A stretch of 64,000 nt of DNA from Arthrobacter sp. PAMC25284. GTDB lineage: Bacteria; Actinomycetota; Actinomycetes; Actinomycetales; Micrococcaceae. A program made the position numbers and the translations under genes. The stretch's first letter is position 1, and each line of letters begins with the position of its first letter. The stretch is from contig NZ_CP080382.1 in NCBI RefSeq assembly GCF_019443425.1, forward strand, positions 2,046,001 to 2,110,000, given 5' to 3'. The notes under the pieces were generated by a model. The model saw only the letters and a list, made by a program, of their open reading frames with translations, did no database searches and had not been told where the DNA came from. Of the stretch, positions 1-7,859 are shown piece after piece.

Positions 1-611
1 TCGGCGCTGTCGGGGTTCGACGACGGCTCCGGACCCGGTCTGGGCGCTGCTGCGCGCTGTGGTTCGCCGTTCTCGCCGATGATGACGCCCGGCGCGATCA
101 TGGTCCCGGGCGGCAATTGGCGCAGCTGCAGTTGCGCGGCCGCGTGCTCACGGGCGGCGTGTTGCGCTGCGATGGCGGTCTGGATCCCGTGGAAGAGCCC
201 TTCGAGCCAGCCGACCAGCTGGGCCTGGGCGATACGGAGTTCAGCGTCCGACGGGGTGGCCTCATCGGCAAATGGCAAGTGGATGCGCTCAAGCTCCGCG
301 ACCAGCTCCGGAGCTAGCCCGTCTTCGAGTTCCCGGATGGAACGCTGGTGGATCTCAGCCAGACGTGCGCGGGCTGCGTTGTCCAGCGGCGCCGACTTCA
401 CCTCATCCAGCAGCTGCTTAAGCATTGTGCCGATCCGCATGACCTTGGCGGGCTCATCGACGAGGTCCTGAAGCTGGCTTCCCTTGGCCCGGCCGGCCGG
501 CGCGGCCGATCCCATTGCCTGGGGATCAGCTGCCACGAATGGGGTGCCCTCCACGGGAGTCCCCTCCACCGGCAGATCTTCAGCTGACTGGGTGTCGTCC
601 TGATCGCGCAT
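1..611 (-). CDS. bpa: Bacterial proteasome activator Bpa/PafE (3' end off window)
   Basis: This is the ATP-independent ring activator that opens the actinobacterial 20S proteasome and feeds it unfolded proteins. About 203 codons are visible from the ATG at 611; the reading frame is still open at base 1. The core matches mycobacterial Rv3780 as I recall it: AKVMRIGTMLKQLLDEV, then SIRELEDGLAPELVAELERI, then PSDAELRIAQAQLVGWLEGL and FHGIQTA. These form the four-helix bundle. The N-terminus (about 45 residues) is acidic and low-complexity. The C-terminal GQYL motif that docks into the proteasome would lie outside the window, so it cannot be checked. The Gly/Pro-rich stretch after the helical core is the expected flexible tail. 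The gene is transcribed away from cstA-ybdD, separated by a hairpin. Confidence 0.92.
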   Translation of the reverse strand, partial: MRDQDDTQSAEDLPVEGTPVEGTPFVAADPQAMGSAAPAGRAKGSQLQDLVDEPAKVMRIGTMLKQLLDEVKSAPLDNAARARLAEIHQRSIRELEDGLAPELVAELERIHLPFADEATPSDAELRIAQAQLVGWLEGLFHGIQTAIAAQHAAREHAAAQLQLRQLPPGTMIAPGVIIGENGEPQRAAAPRPGPEPSSNPDSA

Positions 612-725
612 GGCTTCATACTCTCATGTAGCAGCGGATGGGGAACGGACGGCGCGGGGGTCCCGCCCGGCCGGCGGTGGCGATACAACGCATCGGAGGT
701 GCCGCCGTCGCGCTTTAACGGGGAA

Positions 726-751
726 CCGCCGGTCACTCTCGTAACCGGCGG
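726..751 (-). terminator. Hairpin after ybdD
   Basis: An 8-bp perfect stem, 726-733 pairing with 744-751, has a 10-nt loop. It lies between the end of ybdD and the start of bpa, both on the minus strand. An A run at 758-762 would be a U tract only for plus-strand transcripts, so its strength as a terminator for ybdD is uncertain. Confidence 0.4.
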
Positions 752-781
752 CCCCCCAAAAATATGCGCGAAGCCCGGAGG

Positions 782-973
782 TCAGCAGCAGCGACCCTGC
801 GGGTTGCTGTCCTGACGATCGGTGCGGTCGCGCCAGAACTCGCGTTCAGTCATTGGAGCGTCCGCATGGCCGGTGGCCGTGTGGTGCTCCAAATACTTTG
901 TGTAGGCGTCGGCGCCCATGATCCCCTTGAAGTACGTGGCGAACCCGCGGAAACCACCAGCAACCGCACCCAT
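782..973 (-). CDS. ybdD: YbdD/YjiX family small protein, CstA partner
   Basis: A 63-residue DUF466 protein whose ATG overlaps the cstA stop as TGATG, so it is translationally coupled. The family pattern is present: an aromatic N-terminal helix, MGADAYTKYLEHH, MTEREFWRDR, and the terminal GRCC with a Cys pair. In enterobacteria YbdD is required for pyruvate uptake through CstA; the same role is inferred here from the coupling. Length is normal for the family. Confidence 0.9.
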   Translation of the reverse strand: MGAVAGGFRGFATYFKGIMGADAYTKYLEHHTATGHADAPMTEREFWRDRTDRQDSNPQGRCC

Positions 974-3273
974 CAGTGGTGTCCCGCCTTTTCCAGCCGC
1001 TGATCGGCCGGCAGTTCATCCCATTCCGCCATCAGCTCCCGTTCCGCCGGCGTCGGGATGAGCCCTGACGGGGCGAAGACGCGGGAGGCCCGCGGCCGGT
1101 CCTCGTTGTCCACCATCGGCATACCTGCCGAGTGGTCACGGAAGGCCTTGATGGTGGCCAGGATCGCGGCGATGATCACGATGATGCTCAGCACCACAAA
1201 GACGATCGAAAGGATGCCCTGAATCATCGTGTTGCGGACCACTGCTTCCATGGCCGCCTGGGTCTTGGCGGAGCCGAAGGCGGTCTTGCCGTCGGCGAGG
1301 GCCTTGCTGAACGCGGCATTGTTGGCGAAGTAGCCCACCGCGGGCGTGGTGGAGAAGATCTTCTGGAAGCTGGCCGTAATGGTCACGACCGCAGCGAACG
1401 ACAGCGGAACGACGATGATCCACAAGTACTTGAACGAACCCCGCTTGGCCGCGATGGCCATGCACACCGACAGCGCGATGGCGGCGAGCAGCTGGTTCGA
1501 AATGCCGAACAGCGGCAGGAGCGTGTTGATGCCGCCGAGGGGATCGGTGACGCCCATCATCAGCACGGCGCCCCACGCAGCCACCATCACGGCAGTTGTG
1601 ACCCAGGCGCCCAGCCGCCAGGAGTGCTCCTTGAACTTCGGGACGAAGTTGCCAATCGAGTCCTGCAGCATAAACCGCGCGACGCGGGTGCCGGCGTCGA
1701 CGGCGGTCAGGATGAAGAGCGCTTCGAACATGATGGCGAAGTGGTACCAGAAGGCCATCATGGCCGGACCGCCGATGAACTGCTGCATGATGTGAGCCAG
1801 GCCGACGGCGAGGGTCGGGGCGCCGCCGGAGCGGGAGATGATGCTTTGCTCGCCAACGTCCTTCGCGGTCTGCGCCAGCATGTCCGGGGTGAGGTTCACG
1901 CCGGACAGCCCCAGCGAGTTGACCCAAACGGCTGCCGTTTCCACGGTGCCGCCGGTCAGTGCTGCGGGGGCGTTCATGGCGAAGTAGATGCCGCGGTCGA
2001 TAGAGAGGGCCGCAACGAGGGCCATGATGGCGACGAAGGACTCCATCAGCATGCCGCCATAGCCGATGAACCGGGTCTGGCGTTCCTTCTCGATGAGCTT
2101 GGGCGTGGTGCCGGAGGCGATCAGGGCGTGGAAGCCGGACAGGGCGCCGCAGGCGATGGTGACGAACAGGAACGGGAAGATCGAACCGGAGAACACCGGG
2201 CCGTTGTCCCGGCTGGCGAATTCGCTGAAGGCCGGGACGTTGATTTCCGGGCGGACCACGATGATGGCAACGGCGAGCATGCCGATGACGCCGATCTTCA
2301 TGAAGGTGGAGAGGTAGTCGCGCGGGGCCAGCAGCAGCCATACGGGCAGGATCGCGGCGATGAAGCCATAGATGATCAGGCCCCAGGCGATGGTGACCTT
2401 GTCCAGGTGGAACATGGCGGCGCCCCATTCGGTGCCCGCGACGGCGCCGCCGCCAATGATGGCGGCCATCAGCAGTACGAAGCCGATAATGGAGATTTCC
2501 ATGACCTTGCCGGGACGCAGGTAGCGCAGGTAGACACCCATAAAGAGGGCAATCGGAATGGTCATGCCGACGGAGAAGACACCCCACGGGCTTTCGCCCA
2601 GCGCGTTGACTACAACGAGGGCCAGGATCGCGACGATGATGACCATGATGAGCAGCGTGGCAATCAGGGCCGCGGTGCCGCCGATAACGCCGAGTTCCTC
2701 GCGGGCCATCTGCCCCAGGGAACGGCCGCCGCGGCGCATGGAGAAGAACATCACCAGGTAGTCCTGCACGGCGCCGGCGAAGACGACGCCGAGGATGATC
2801 CACATGGTGCCCGGCAGGTAGCCCATCTGGGCCGCGATGACCGGGCCGACGAGCGGGCCGGCGCCTGCGATGGCGGCGAAGTGGTGGCCGAAGAGGACGT
2901 TGCGGTCGGTGCGGACGTAGTCCTTGCCGTCAGCTTTGTACTCGGCGGGGGTGGCGCGGCGGTCGTTGGGCCGCAGCAGGTGCTTCTCAATGAACTTGGA
3001 GTAGAAGCGGTAAGCGATCAGGTAGGTACAGACGGAGGCGAACACAAACCAGATGGCGTTCACGGTCTCGCCGCGGATGATGGCGAGCATAAACCAGGCC
3101 ACGCCGCCCAGCAGCGCAATGGCGGCCCACAGTGCGATCTTGCCCGGAGTCCAGCGGCGTTCTTCGCCGTCCCGGACGGCATCGTCAACGGCTGTGGCCG
3201 GAAGGGACGGATCCGGCGTGATGCCGTCGTCGAGTTGTGCGGTACTTGGCCCGCCGGTGGGTGTCACACCCAT
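973..3273 (-). CDS. cstA: Carbon starvation protein CstA (pyruvate/peptide transporter)
   Basis: A 766-residue polytopic membrane protein of the CstA/BtsT family, which imports pyruvate (and in some reports peptides) under carbon limitation. Seen here: a cytoplasmic N-terminus of about 45 residues, many hydrophobic helices, the conserved FGHHFAAIAGAGPLVGPVIA segment near residues 128-147, and a hydrophilic tail with an APSGLIPT motif. The start is fixed by a strong Shine-Dalgarno AAGGAGGAG at 3276-3284, just upstream of the ATG. It forms a two-gene operon with ybdD. A TCACA half-site at 3353-3357 may belong to a CRP/GlxR-type site, which would suit a starvation gene. This family assignment is secure; the substrate is inferred. 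Confidence 0.97.
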   Translation of the reverse strand: MGVTPTGGPSTAQLDDGITPDPSLPATAVDDAVRDGEERRWTPGKIALWAAIALLGGVAWFMLAIIRGETVNAIWFVFASVCTYLIAYRFYSKFIEKHLLRPNDRRATPAEYKADGKDYVRTDRNVLFGHHFAAIAGAGPLVGPVIAAQMGYLPGTMWIILGVVFAGAVQDYLVMFFSMRRGGRSLGQMAREELGVIGGTAALIATLLIMVIIVAILALVVVNALGESPWGVFSVGMTIPIALFMGVYLRYLRPGKVMEISIIGFVLLMAAIIGGGAVAGTEWGAAMFHLDKVTIAWGLIIYGFIAAILPVWLLLAPRDYLSTFMKIGVIGMLAVAIIVVRPEINVPAFSEFASRDNGPVFSGSIFPFLFVTIACGALSGFHALIASGTTPKLIEKERQTRFIGYGGMLMESFVAIMALVAALSIDRGIYFAMNAPAALTGGTVETAAVWVNSLGLSGVNLTPDMLAQTAKDVGEQSIISRSGGAPTLAVGLAHIMQQFIGGPAMMAFWYHFAIMFEALFILTAVDAGTRVARFMLQDSIGNFVPKFKEHSWRLGAWVTTAVMVAAWGAVLMMGVTDPLGGINTLLPLFGISNQLLAAIALSVCMAIAAKRGSFKYLWIIVVPLSFAAVVTITASFQKIFSTTPAVGYFANNAAFSKALADGKTAFGSAKTQAAMEAVVRNTMIQGILSIVFVVLSIIVIIAAILATIKAFRDHSAGMPMVDNEDRPRASRVFAPSGLIPTPAERELMAEWDELPADQRLEKAGHH

Positions 3274-3341
3274 GTCTCCTCCTTGAGAAACCCTGCAAAA
3301 AGGGCCGACTGTGCAGCGCCGACCCTAAGGGACCTTATCAA

Positions 3342-3357
3342 CATGTTGCAGGTCACA
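3342..3357 (-). promoter_or_regulatory. Possible CRP/GlxR half-site upstream of cstA
   Basis: The 16-mer has a perfect TCACA arm at 3353-3357 and a poor second arm (CATGT). It sits about 70 bp upstream of the cstA start. CRP-family control of cstA is known in other bacteria. One good arm occurs often by chance, so this is weak. Confidence 0.3.
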
Positions 3358-3440
3358 TGACCCTGCTGCGACGAGCGGCTGAGTTGGCGCGGTGAGCGGT
3401 CGGGCGCACGCCTTGGAGCGGGGTGTGAAGGCGGTTTTTC

Positions 3441-3977
3441 CTAGCCGGAGAGGCCGGCGAGTTGCACCAGACGCGCTTCACAGAGGTCCAGCCAGCGGAT
3501 CTCCGCCTCGGTCTGGAAGATGAGCGAGTCGAGGATCAGCATCTTTGCGGTATCGGCTGGCCGCTGGAGGGCGGTGGTGTCGCGCCGGGACTTCGAATAC
3601 TCCTGCAAAGCGCGGAGGGAGACTGCCCGTTGGGCCTGAATGATGGCGCCGGCGTCGGGCCCGGGGATGGTGAGCGCAAGTGCGAGCTTGATGGCCAGTT
3701 CGTTCCGTGGCGGATTCGGGCGGGCCACGGACGAGGTGAACCAGCCTCTGACTTCGATTCGTCCGGCGGGAGTGATGCTGTACATCACGTGGCCGCCGTC
3801 GTCTTCGCCGTCTCTGCAGACGAGGCCGTCCCGTTCCAGCCGGTCCAGGGTGGTGTACACCTGGCCGACGTTCAGCGGCCACGACGCACCGGTGCGGTCC
3901 TCGAACTCGGTACGGAGTTGGTAGCCGTAGCGTGGACGGTCCTGCAGCAGCGCCAAAAGACTGTGGCGGATGGACAT
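3441..3977 (-). CDS. PadR family transcriptional regulator
   Basis: A 178-residue PadR-type repressor. The winged-helix is N-terminal: MSIRHSLLALLQDRPRYGYQLRTEFE, followed by GQVYTTLDRLERDGLV, which is the recognition helix and wing region. The C-terminal half is helical (RRDTTALQRPADTAKMLILDSLIFQTEAEIRWLD) and serves dimerisation. I chose the ATG at 3977 because the family fold begins here and a GGGAG lies 6 nt upstream; a longer frame to 4079 would add unrelated sequence and run through the operator. A perfect dyad at 4009-4034 lies upstream, so autoregulation is likely. The target gene is unknown; the neighbouring oxidoreductase ends just upstream and has its own start region. Confidence 0.9.
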   Translation of the reverse strand: MSIRHSLLALLQDRPRYGYQLRTEFEDRTGASWPLNVGQVYTTLDRLERDGLVCRDGEDDGGHVMYSITPAGRIEVRGWFTSSVARPNPPRNELAIKLALALTIPGPDAGAIIQAQRAVSLRALQEYSKSRRDTTALQRPADTAKMLILDSLIFQTEAEIRWLDLCEARLVQLAGLSG

Positions 3978-4008
3978 TGGGCTCCCGGATGTCGAGGAAC
4001 CACACAGC

Positions 4009-4034
4009 ATACACGCGCCCCAAGACGCGTGTAT
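4009..4034 (-). promoter_or_regulatory. Dyad operator upstream of padR gene
   Basis: Perfect 9-bp inverted arms ATACACGCG (4009-4017) and CGCGTGTAT (4026-4034) are separated by 8 bp. It is 31 bp upstream of the PadR start, where PadR proteins usually autorepress. A partial third half-site (CGCGTAT) follows at 4037-4043. Confidence 0.65.
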
Positions 4035-4090
4035 ACCGCGTATGAGGTCACCATATCGCTTTTCGGCGGCCGCCATCAAACCGCAGTTGC

Positions 4091-5074
4091 CTACATGACC
4101 AGCAGTACTTTTCCTACGTGATCGCCCGAGTCGAAGTACGTGTGGGCGGCACCGGCCTGGGCCAGGGGGAATGTTTTGGCAACCAGGGGCCGGATCCGCC
4201 CGTCGGCGATCAGCGGCCAGACGGCGTCGCGGACGGCGTCCATGATCACGGTCTTTTCTTCCACCGGCCGCGGCCGCAGCGCCGTTGCGATGATTGCGGC
4301 CCGTTTCCGCAAGAGCTCGCCCAGATCCAGTTCGGCTTTGATCCCGCCCTGCAGGCCGATCACCACAAGCCGCCCGTAAGCGGCCAGGGCCTCGACGTTC
4401 CGGCCAAGATATTTGGCCCCGACGACGTCGAGGATCACGTCCGCGCCTTTGCCTCCGTTCTGCGCCCGGAGGCTCTCCGGGAAGTCCTCCTCGGCGTAGT
4501 TAATCGCAATATCCGCTCCGAGGAAGGCCGTCGCCGTGGCGACCTTCTCCGCCGTGCCCGCCGTCGTCGCCACGTGGGCGCCAAGAGCCTTCGCGAGCTG
4601 GATGGCCATGGTGCCGATGCCGCCCGTCGCGCCGTGGATCAGCACGGTTTCACCCGGCTGCAGCTGCGCCGTCATGATGAGGTTGGAGTAGACCGTGGCC
4701 GCAACCTCGGGCAACGACGCCGCGGTGACCAAATCAACGCCGTCAGGAATACGCAGGACCTGCCCGGCCGGAACCGCCACCTGCTCGGCGTAGCCGCCTC
4801 CCGAAAGCAGCGCTACCACCTTGTCCCCCACAGAGAACGGCTTGCTGACGCCGGTGCCGAAGCCTGCGATTCGACCGGAAACCTCCAGTCCCGGGATCTC
4901 TGAGGCGCCCGGCGGCGGCGGGTAGTAGCCTTTGCGCTGCTGGACATCCGCACGGTTCAGCCCCGCGGCGACAACGTCGATCAGCACCTCGCCGGGACCG
5001 GCGACCGGCGCCGCGACCTCACGAACCTCCAGAACCTCGGGTCCGCCTGGCTCTGAGATGAAGACAGCCTTCAT
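4091..5074 (-). CDS. NAD(P)H:quinone oxidoreductase, MDR superfamily (PIG3-like)
   Basis: A 327-residue zinc-independent medium-chain reductase. The N-terminal GroES-like domain (about residues 1-120) includes GLNRADVQQRKGYYPPPPG and IPGLEVSGRI. The Rossmann domain follows with VLIHGATGGIGTMAIQLAK as the NADP-binding loop. The YYPPPPGAS signature is characteristic of the PIG3/TP53I3 type quinone reductases. No zinc-ligand cysteines of alcohol dehydrogenases are seen. It is probably a cytosolic two-electron reductase of quinones or enones; the physiological substrate cannot be read from sequence. It is upstream of padR on the same strand. Confidence 0.93.
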   Translation of the reverse strand: MKAVFISEPGGPEVLEVREVAAPVAGPGEVLIDVVAAGLNRADVQQRKGYYPPPPGASEIPGLEVSGRIAGFGTGVSKPFSVGDKVVALLSGGGYAEQVAVPAGQVLRIPDGVDLVTAASLPEVAATVYSNLIMTAQLQPGETVLIHGATGGIGTMAIQLAKALGAHVATTAGTAEKVATATAFLGADIAINYAEEDFPESLRAQNGGKGADVILDVVGAKYLGRNVEALAAYGRLVVIGLQGGIKAELDLGELLRKRAAIIATALRPRPVEEKTVIMDAVRDAVWPLIADGRIRPLVAKTFPLAQAGAAHTYFDSGDHVGKVLLVM

Positions 5075-5240
5075 GGGAAACTCCGATTCTTCACTGGCTT
5101 AATGCACTCGGTGCCGCGCACGCAGGCACGGCACTACCTCCCCCCAGAATAGGGGGCGGTGCCGCACGAGTCCGCTCTGGACCGCTCTGGACCACGGCGT
5201 TTTTGTGGCAGCCGACTGCCTATGAAAGACTACTCGTTAG

Positions 5241-5328
5241 GGAAGGTTGTCCGAGCGGCCGATGGAGCTGGTCTTGAAAACCAGTGTGCGGTGACCCCGT
5301 ACCAAGAGTTCGAATCTCTTACCTTCCG
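5241..5328 (+). tRNA. tRNA-Ser (TGA anticodon)
   Basis: The 7-bp acceptor stem is GGAAGGT (5241-5247) with ACCTTCC (5321-5327), discriminator G5328. The anticodon stem CTGGT/ACCAG holds TGA at 5275-5277. A long variable arm, as expected for a class II tRNA, precedes the T arm with GTTCGAATC. CCA is not encoded. Confidence 0.97.
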
Positions 5329-5337
5329 CGAATAATG

Positions 5338-5378
5338 CCCCCGGTGGCTGCGATTGACGCAGAAACCGGGGGTATTTT
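5338..5378 (+). terminator. Rho-independent terminator after tRNA-Ser(TGA)
   Basis: An 8-bp stem CCCCCGGT (5338-5345) with ACCGGGGG (5365-5372) is followed by TATTTT. Confidence 0.85.
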
Positions 5379-5425
5379 GCGCCGGTCGCAGGTCCGGGCG
5401 GTGGGTTCGGGCGGTGGGTGCCGAG

Positions 5426-5474
5426 TGGGCAGGTTACGGCGGTTGCGAAGCCTGCATCGGCCCTGATCTGCCCA
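5426..5474. repeat. Palindromic intergenic repeat, copy A
   Basis: About 47 bp bounded by GGGCAG at the left and GGCCCTGATCTGCCC at the right. The left arm has diverged. Two further copies are at 6559-6605 and 25049-25097, all intergenic. It looks like a REP-type element. Confidence 0.6.
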
Positions 5475-5504
5475 CCCGGTTCCCGCTCGGTGCCTACCGG
5501 CGGG

Positions 5505-6452
5505 TCACCCGGACCAGCCCTGCGCCCGGAGGGCCTGCCGAACACGGACGAGCACCCAGTCCTCGCCATTGCGGACGTCAAAGACGTTGAGGACAAGTTG
5601 CCGCCAGCCAGCGTCCGCGGTGCGCTCGTTCCGCACCGCATCTGCATGCTGCTGGGCTGGCGTGAGGTGGTGCCCGCCGTCGTACTCAACTGCCAGCCGA
5701 TACTCCGGGCACGCCAGATCGACCCATAGTGGTCTGCCCTGGAGATCCAGCACGGCGTGGTTCGGTTCAAAGGCTGGTAGGCCTGAGCGGCCGAACAGCA
5801 GCCGAAGACGTGTTTCCGGCGGCGAATCGACACCGTTTCGGGCGAGGTCGAGCGCCTTGCGCAACAACACCAGCCCGGCGACGGGTCGTTTTTGCTGGAC
5901 AAAACGGACGAGATCCTCGAGCGGAAGGCGGGCGGTCCTGGGATGCATGTAACGGGAATGCTGGCAGATCAGATCATCGGCAATCACAACGATGTCTTCC
6001 AGCCTCAGGGTTCCCGTCCCGGCGAGATCCAGCATGGTCCGGGGTATCGAAGTCACAGGGACCCCTTGCAGCACCACGACCTCCGAGGTGTCCAACCGGG
6101 CACGGTGGCCGACGACGCCCCTACGACGTGGGGCTGCGGATCCAGTCCTCGTCAGATGCAGCAGACGGGTTGACTCCGGTGCCCGGGGGCCTGCCACAGC
6201 GGCGGGAAGTTTGAACGCGTGGATCTCGGCAGCGGAGAAGTGACTCACCGTGTCCGCTGTCCCGAGCCGCGTGTAGGGCCGGGCCCGGGCCAGCAGTGAC
6301 TGCTCCACACCGGAGGGCACCCTGATGCCGCGGCTGGGCACGTGAAGGTCCTTGGCCCGGGTCCGTCCTTGGGAGAGGCCCAGCAAGCGCCCTTCGTCGA
6401 TGGTGAACGAGCCCGCCGCAAGCGGTCCGGGCAGGGGCTTTGCTGTCGCCAT
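5505..6452 (-). CDS. AbiEi-like N-terminus with Vsr/DUF559-like endonuclease fold (hypothetical)
   Basis: About 315 residues if started at the ATG at 6452; an in-frame start at 6470 would add six. The N-terminal half (GLSQGRTRAKDLHVPSRGIRVP, then GVPVTSIPRTMLDLA) resembles the type IV antitoxin/AbiEi-like proteins that are abundant in actinobacteria. The C-terminal part (DLACPEYRLAVEYDGGHHL, then RNERTADAGWRQLVLNVFDV) matches the PD-(D/E)XK fold of Vsr/DUF559 proteins, with E and D at the expected active-site positions. Such genes occur in many copies in Arthrobacter genomes and their function is not established. It is flanked by two copies of a palindromic repeat. I assign the fold, not a function. 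Confidence 0.75.
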   Translation of the reverse strand: MATAKPLPGPLAAGSFTIDEGRLLGLSQGRTRAKDLHVPSRGIRVPSGVEQSLLARARPYTRLGTADTVSHFSAAEIHAFKLPAAVAGPRAPESTRLLHLTRTGSAAPRRRGVVGHRARLDTSEVVVLQGVPVTSIPRTMLDLAGTGTLRLEDIVVIADDLICQHSRYMHPRTARLPLEDLVRFVQQKRPVAGLVLLRKALDLARNGVDSPPETRLRLLFGRSGLPAFEPNHAVLDLQGRPLWVDLACPEYRLAVEYDGGHHLTPAQQHADAVRNERTADAGWRQLVLNVFDVRNGEDWVLVRVRQALRAQGWSG

Positions 6453-6470
6453 CCGACCATTAGGCCACAT

Positions 6471-6779
6471 CGCTGCCGGCCGCGCGCAGGGTTATCCACA
6501 GGCGGGGTCCCCGCGGTATGGCGGGCCGGCCGGGCCTCTGCGAGACTGAGCAGGCTCCGGGCAGATCAGAGCGGATTCGCACTGAAAATCGGCCCCGATC
6601 TGCCTACGCGGCCGCACGTCACCCCATTTCTGGGCCTGTGGTGATGAGTCCGAACCCAATTCTTCCAATCCATTGAAACCGTCGGTGCCTGCGCATAGTG
6701 TCGCTTTCGTCTCCATCACACACACGAATGCGGCCGGGGCCCTACCTGTCCCGGCCGCAGAAGAGAGCAGGAGCCCTCA
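6471..6779. other. Intergenic region with repeat copy B
   Basis: About 310 bp between the divergent AbiEi/Vsr-like gene and the VOC gene. It holds repeat copy B at 6559-6605 and presumably both promoters. I see no convincing ORF or RNA gene in it. Confidence 0.5.
6559..6605. repeat. Palindromic intergenic repeat, copy B
   Basis: The arms GGGCAGATCAG (6559-6569) and CCCGATCTGCCT (6594-6605) are imperfectly complementary. It shares length and arms with copies A and C. Confidence 0.65.
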
Positions 6780-7547
6780 ATGCCAACGCCCGCACATCTC
6801 AACGGCGCACCATGCTGGATCGACCTGATGACCTCAGACGCCGAAAAAGCCAAATCCTTCTACGGCGAGCTCTTCGGCTGGACATTCGTGGCCGGTGACC
6901 AGGAAAAATACGGCGGCTACATTACCGCTTCCAAGAACGGCAAGAGCGTGGCCGGCCTCATGCAGAAGCAGGAAAACCAAGCCGGCATGCCGGACATCTG
7001 GTCGACCTACCTGCGTACTGACGACGCCGCGGCCTCCGCGCAGGCAGCAGCCTTACACGGCGGCCAGGTCTACATGGAACCAATGGACGTCCCGGAGCAG
7101 GGCCACATGGCCATGTTCGGTGATGCCACCGGCGCCGCCGTCGGCATCTGGCAGCCGCGCGAGATGACTGGCTTCGAACTCACCGCCGAGCCGGGAACCG
7201 CGGTATGGCACGAGCTGCTCGCCAAGGAATACGACAAGGCGGTGAAGTTCTACCAGGACGTCTTCGCGTGGGACACGCACGTCCTGAGCGACTCCCCCGA
7301 GTTCCGCTACACCACCCTCGGCGAAGAAAACAACGCCAGAGCCGGCATCATGGACGCCGCCGGGATTCTCCCCGAAGGTGCCCCCTCCATCTGGGTCGTC
7401 TACTTTGGTGTGGACGATACCGACAACGCCGTGGAACGTGCGGTCTCGATGGGAGCCTCGGTGGTGCATCCGGCCGAAGACAGCCCGCATGGCCGGAACG
7501 CAACCCTGACGGACCCGACCGGCGCGCTGTTCAAGATCATCGCCTAG
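6780..7547 (+). CDS. VOC family protein with two glyoxalase-fold domains
   Basis: A 255-residue protein of two tandem vicinal-oxygen-chelate domains. Domain 1 begins GAPCWIDLMTSDAEKAKSFYGELFGWTF. Domain 2 begins near residue 140 with AVWHELLAKEYDKAVKFYQDVFAWDT and ends DPTGALFKIIA. Each repeat has the FY..LFGW or FY..VFAW signature of the hydroxylase-like VOC subgroup (CFP30-type in streptomycetes). Members bind metal and act on small molecules or confer drug resistance, but the substrate here is unknown. GCAGGAG lies about 7 nt before the ATG. It is monocistronic as far as can be seen. Confidence 0.9.
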   Translation: MPTPAHLNGAPCWIDLMTSDAEKAKSFYGELFGWTFVAGDQEKYGGYITASKNGKSVAGLMQKQENQAGMPDIWSTYLRTDDAAASAQAAALHGGQVYMEPMDVPEQGHMAMFGDATGAAVGIWQPREMTGFELTAEPGTAVWHELLAKEYDKAVKFYQDVFAWDTHVLSDSPEFRYTTLGEENNARAGIMDAAGILPEGAPSIWVVYFGVDDTDNAVERAVSMGASVVHPAEDSPHGRNATLTDPTGALFKIIA

Positions 7548-7859
7548 TCCGGGTCGCGTCGACGCAGGATTTCCGCAGGAATGCGGTGTGGTTTCCGCGC
7601 GCTCCTACTGGCCGGTAACCTGTGACCTGGAACACTCCTTCCGGCGCCGGTGCTGCACCGCTGCAGGCCTGGCGTCGGCTGCGAGGCGTTCCGCTGGGGC
7701 GGTCCCGCCGAGTGCACATGCAATCCATCCTGTGTTCATTCACCCCTGCTTTGCTATGCCGGAAACTGCTCGACCACAGGCAGTGACCGGTCCGCGTGCA
7801 CCACCCCAGGCACCTCCCACTCCGCCCCTACCGGGGCCACCTAATGAAAGTTAGAGCGG
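7548..7859. other. Intergenic region before the secreted nuclease
   Basis: About 310 bp, proline-rich if read in frame but without a credible gene. It should contain the nuclease promoter; I could not identify a convincing -35/-10 pair. Confidence 0.4.

Noticed and set aside
1132..3360. 742-residue plus-strand open frame opposite cstA
   Set aside because: Antisense to a strong, well-recognised gene. Its Gly/Asp/His/Arg composition is what high-GC antisense frames give; no domain.
3978..4079. 34-residue N-terminal extension of the PadR gene
   Set aside because: It would cover the operator dyad and has no family homology.
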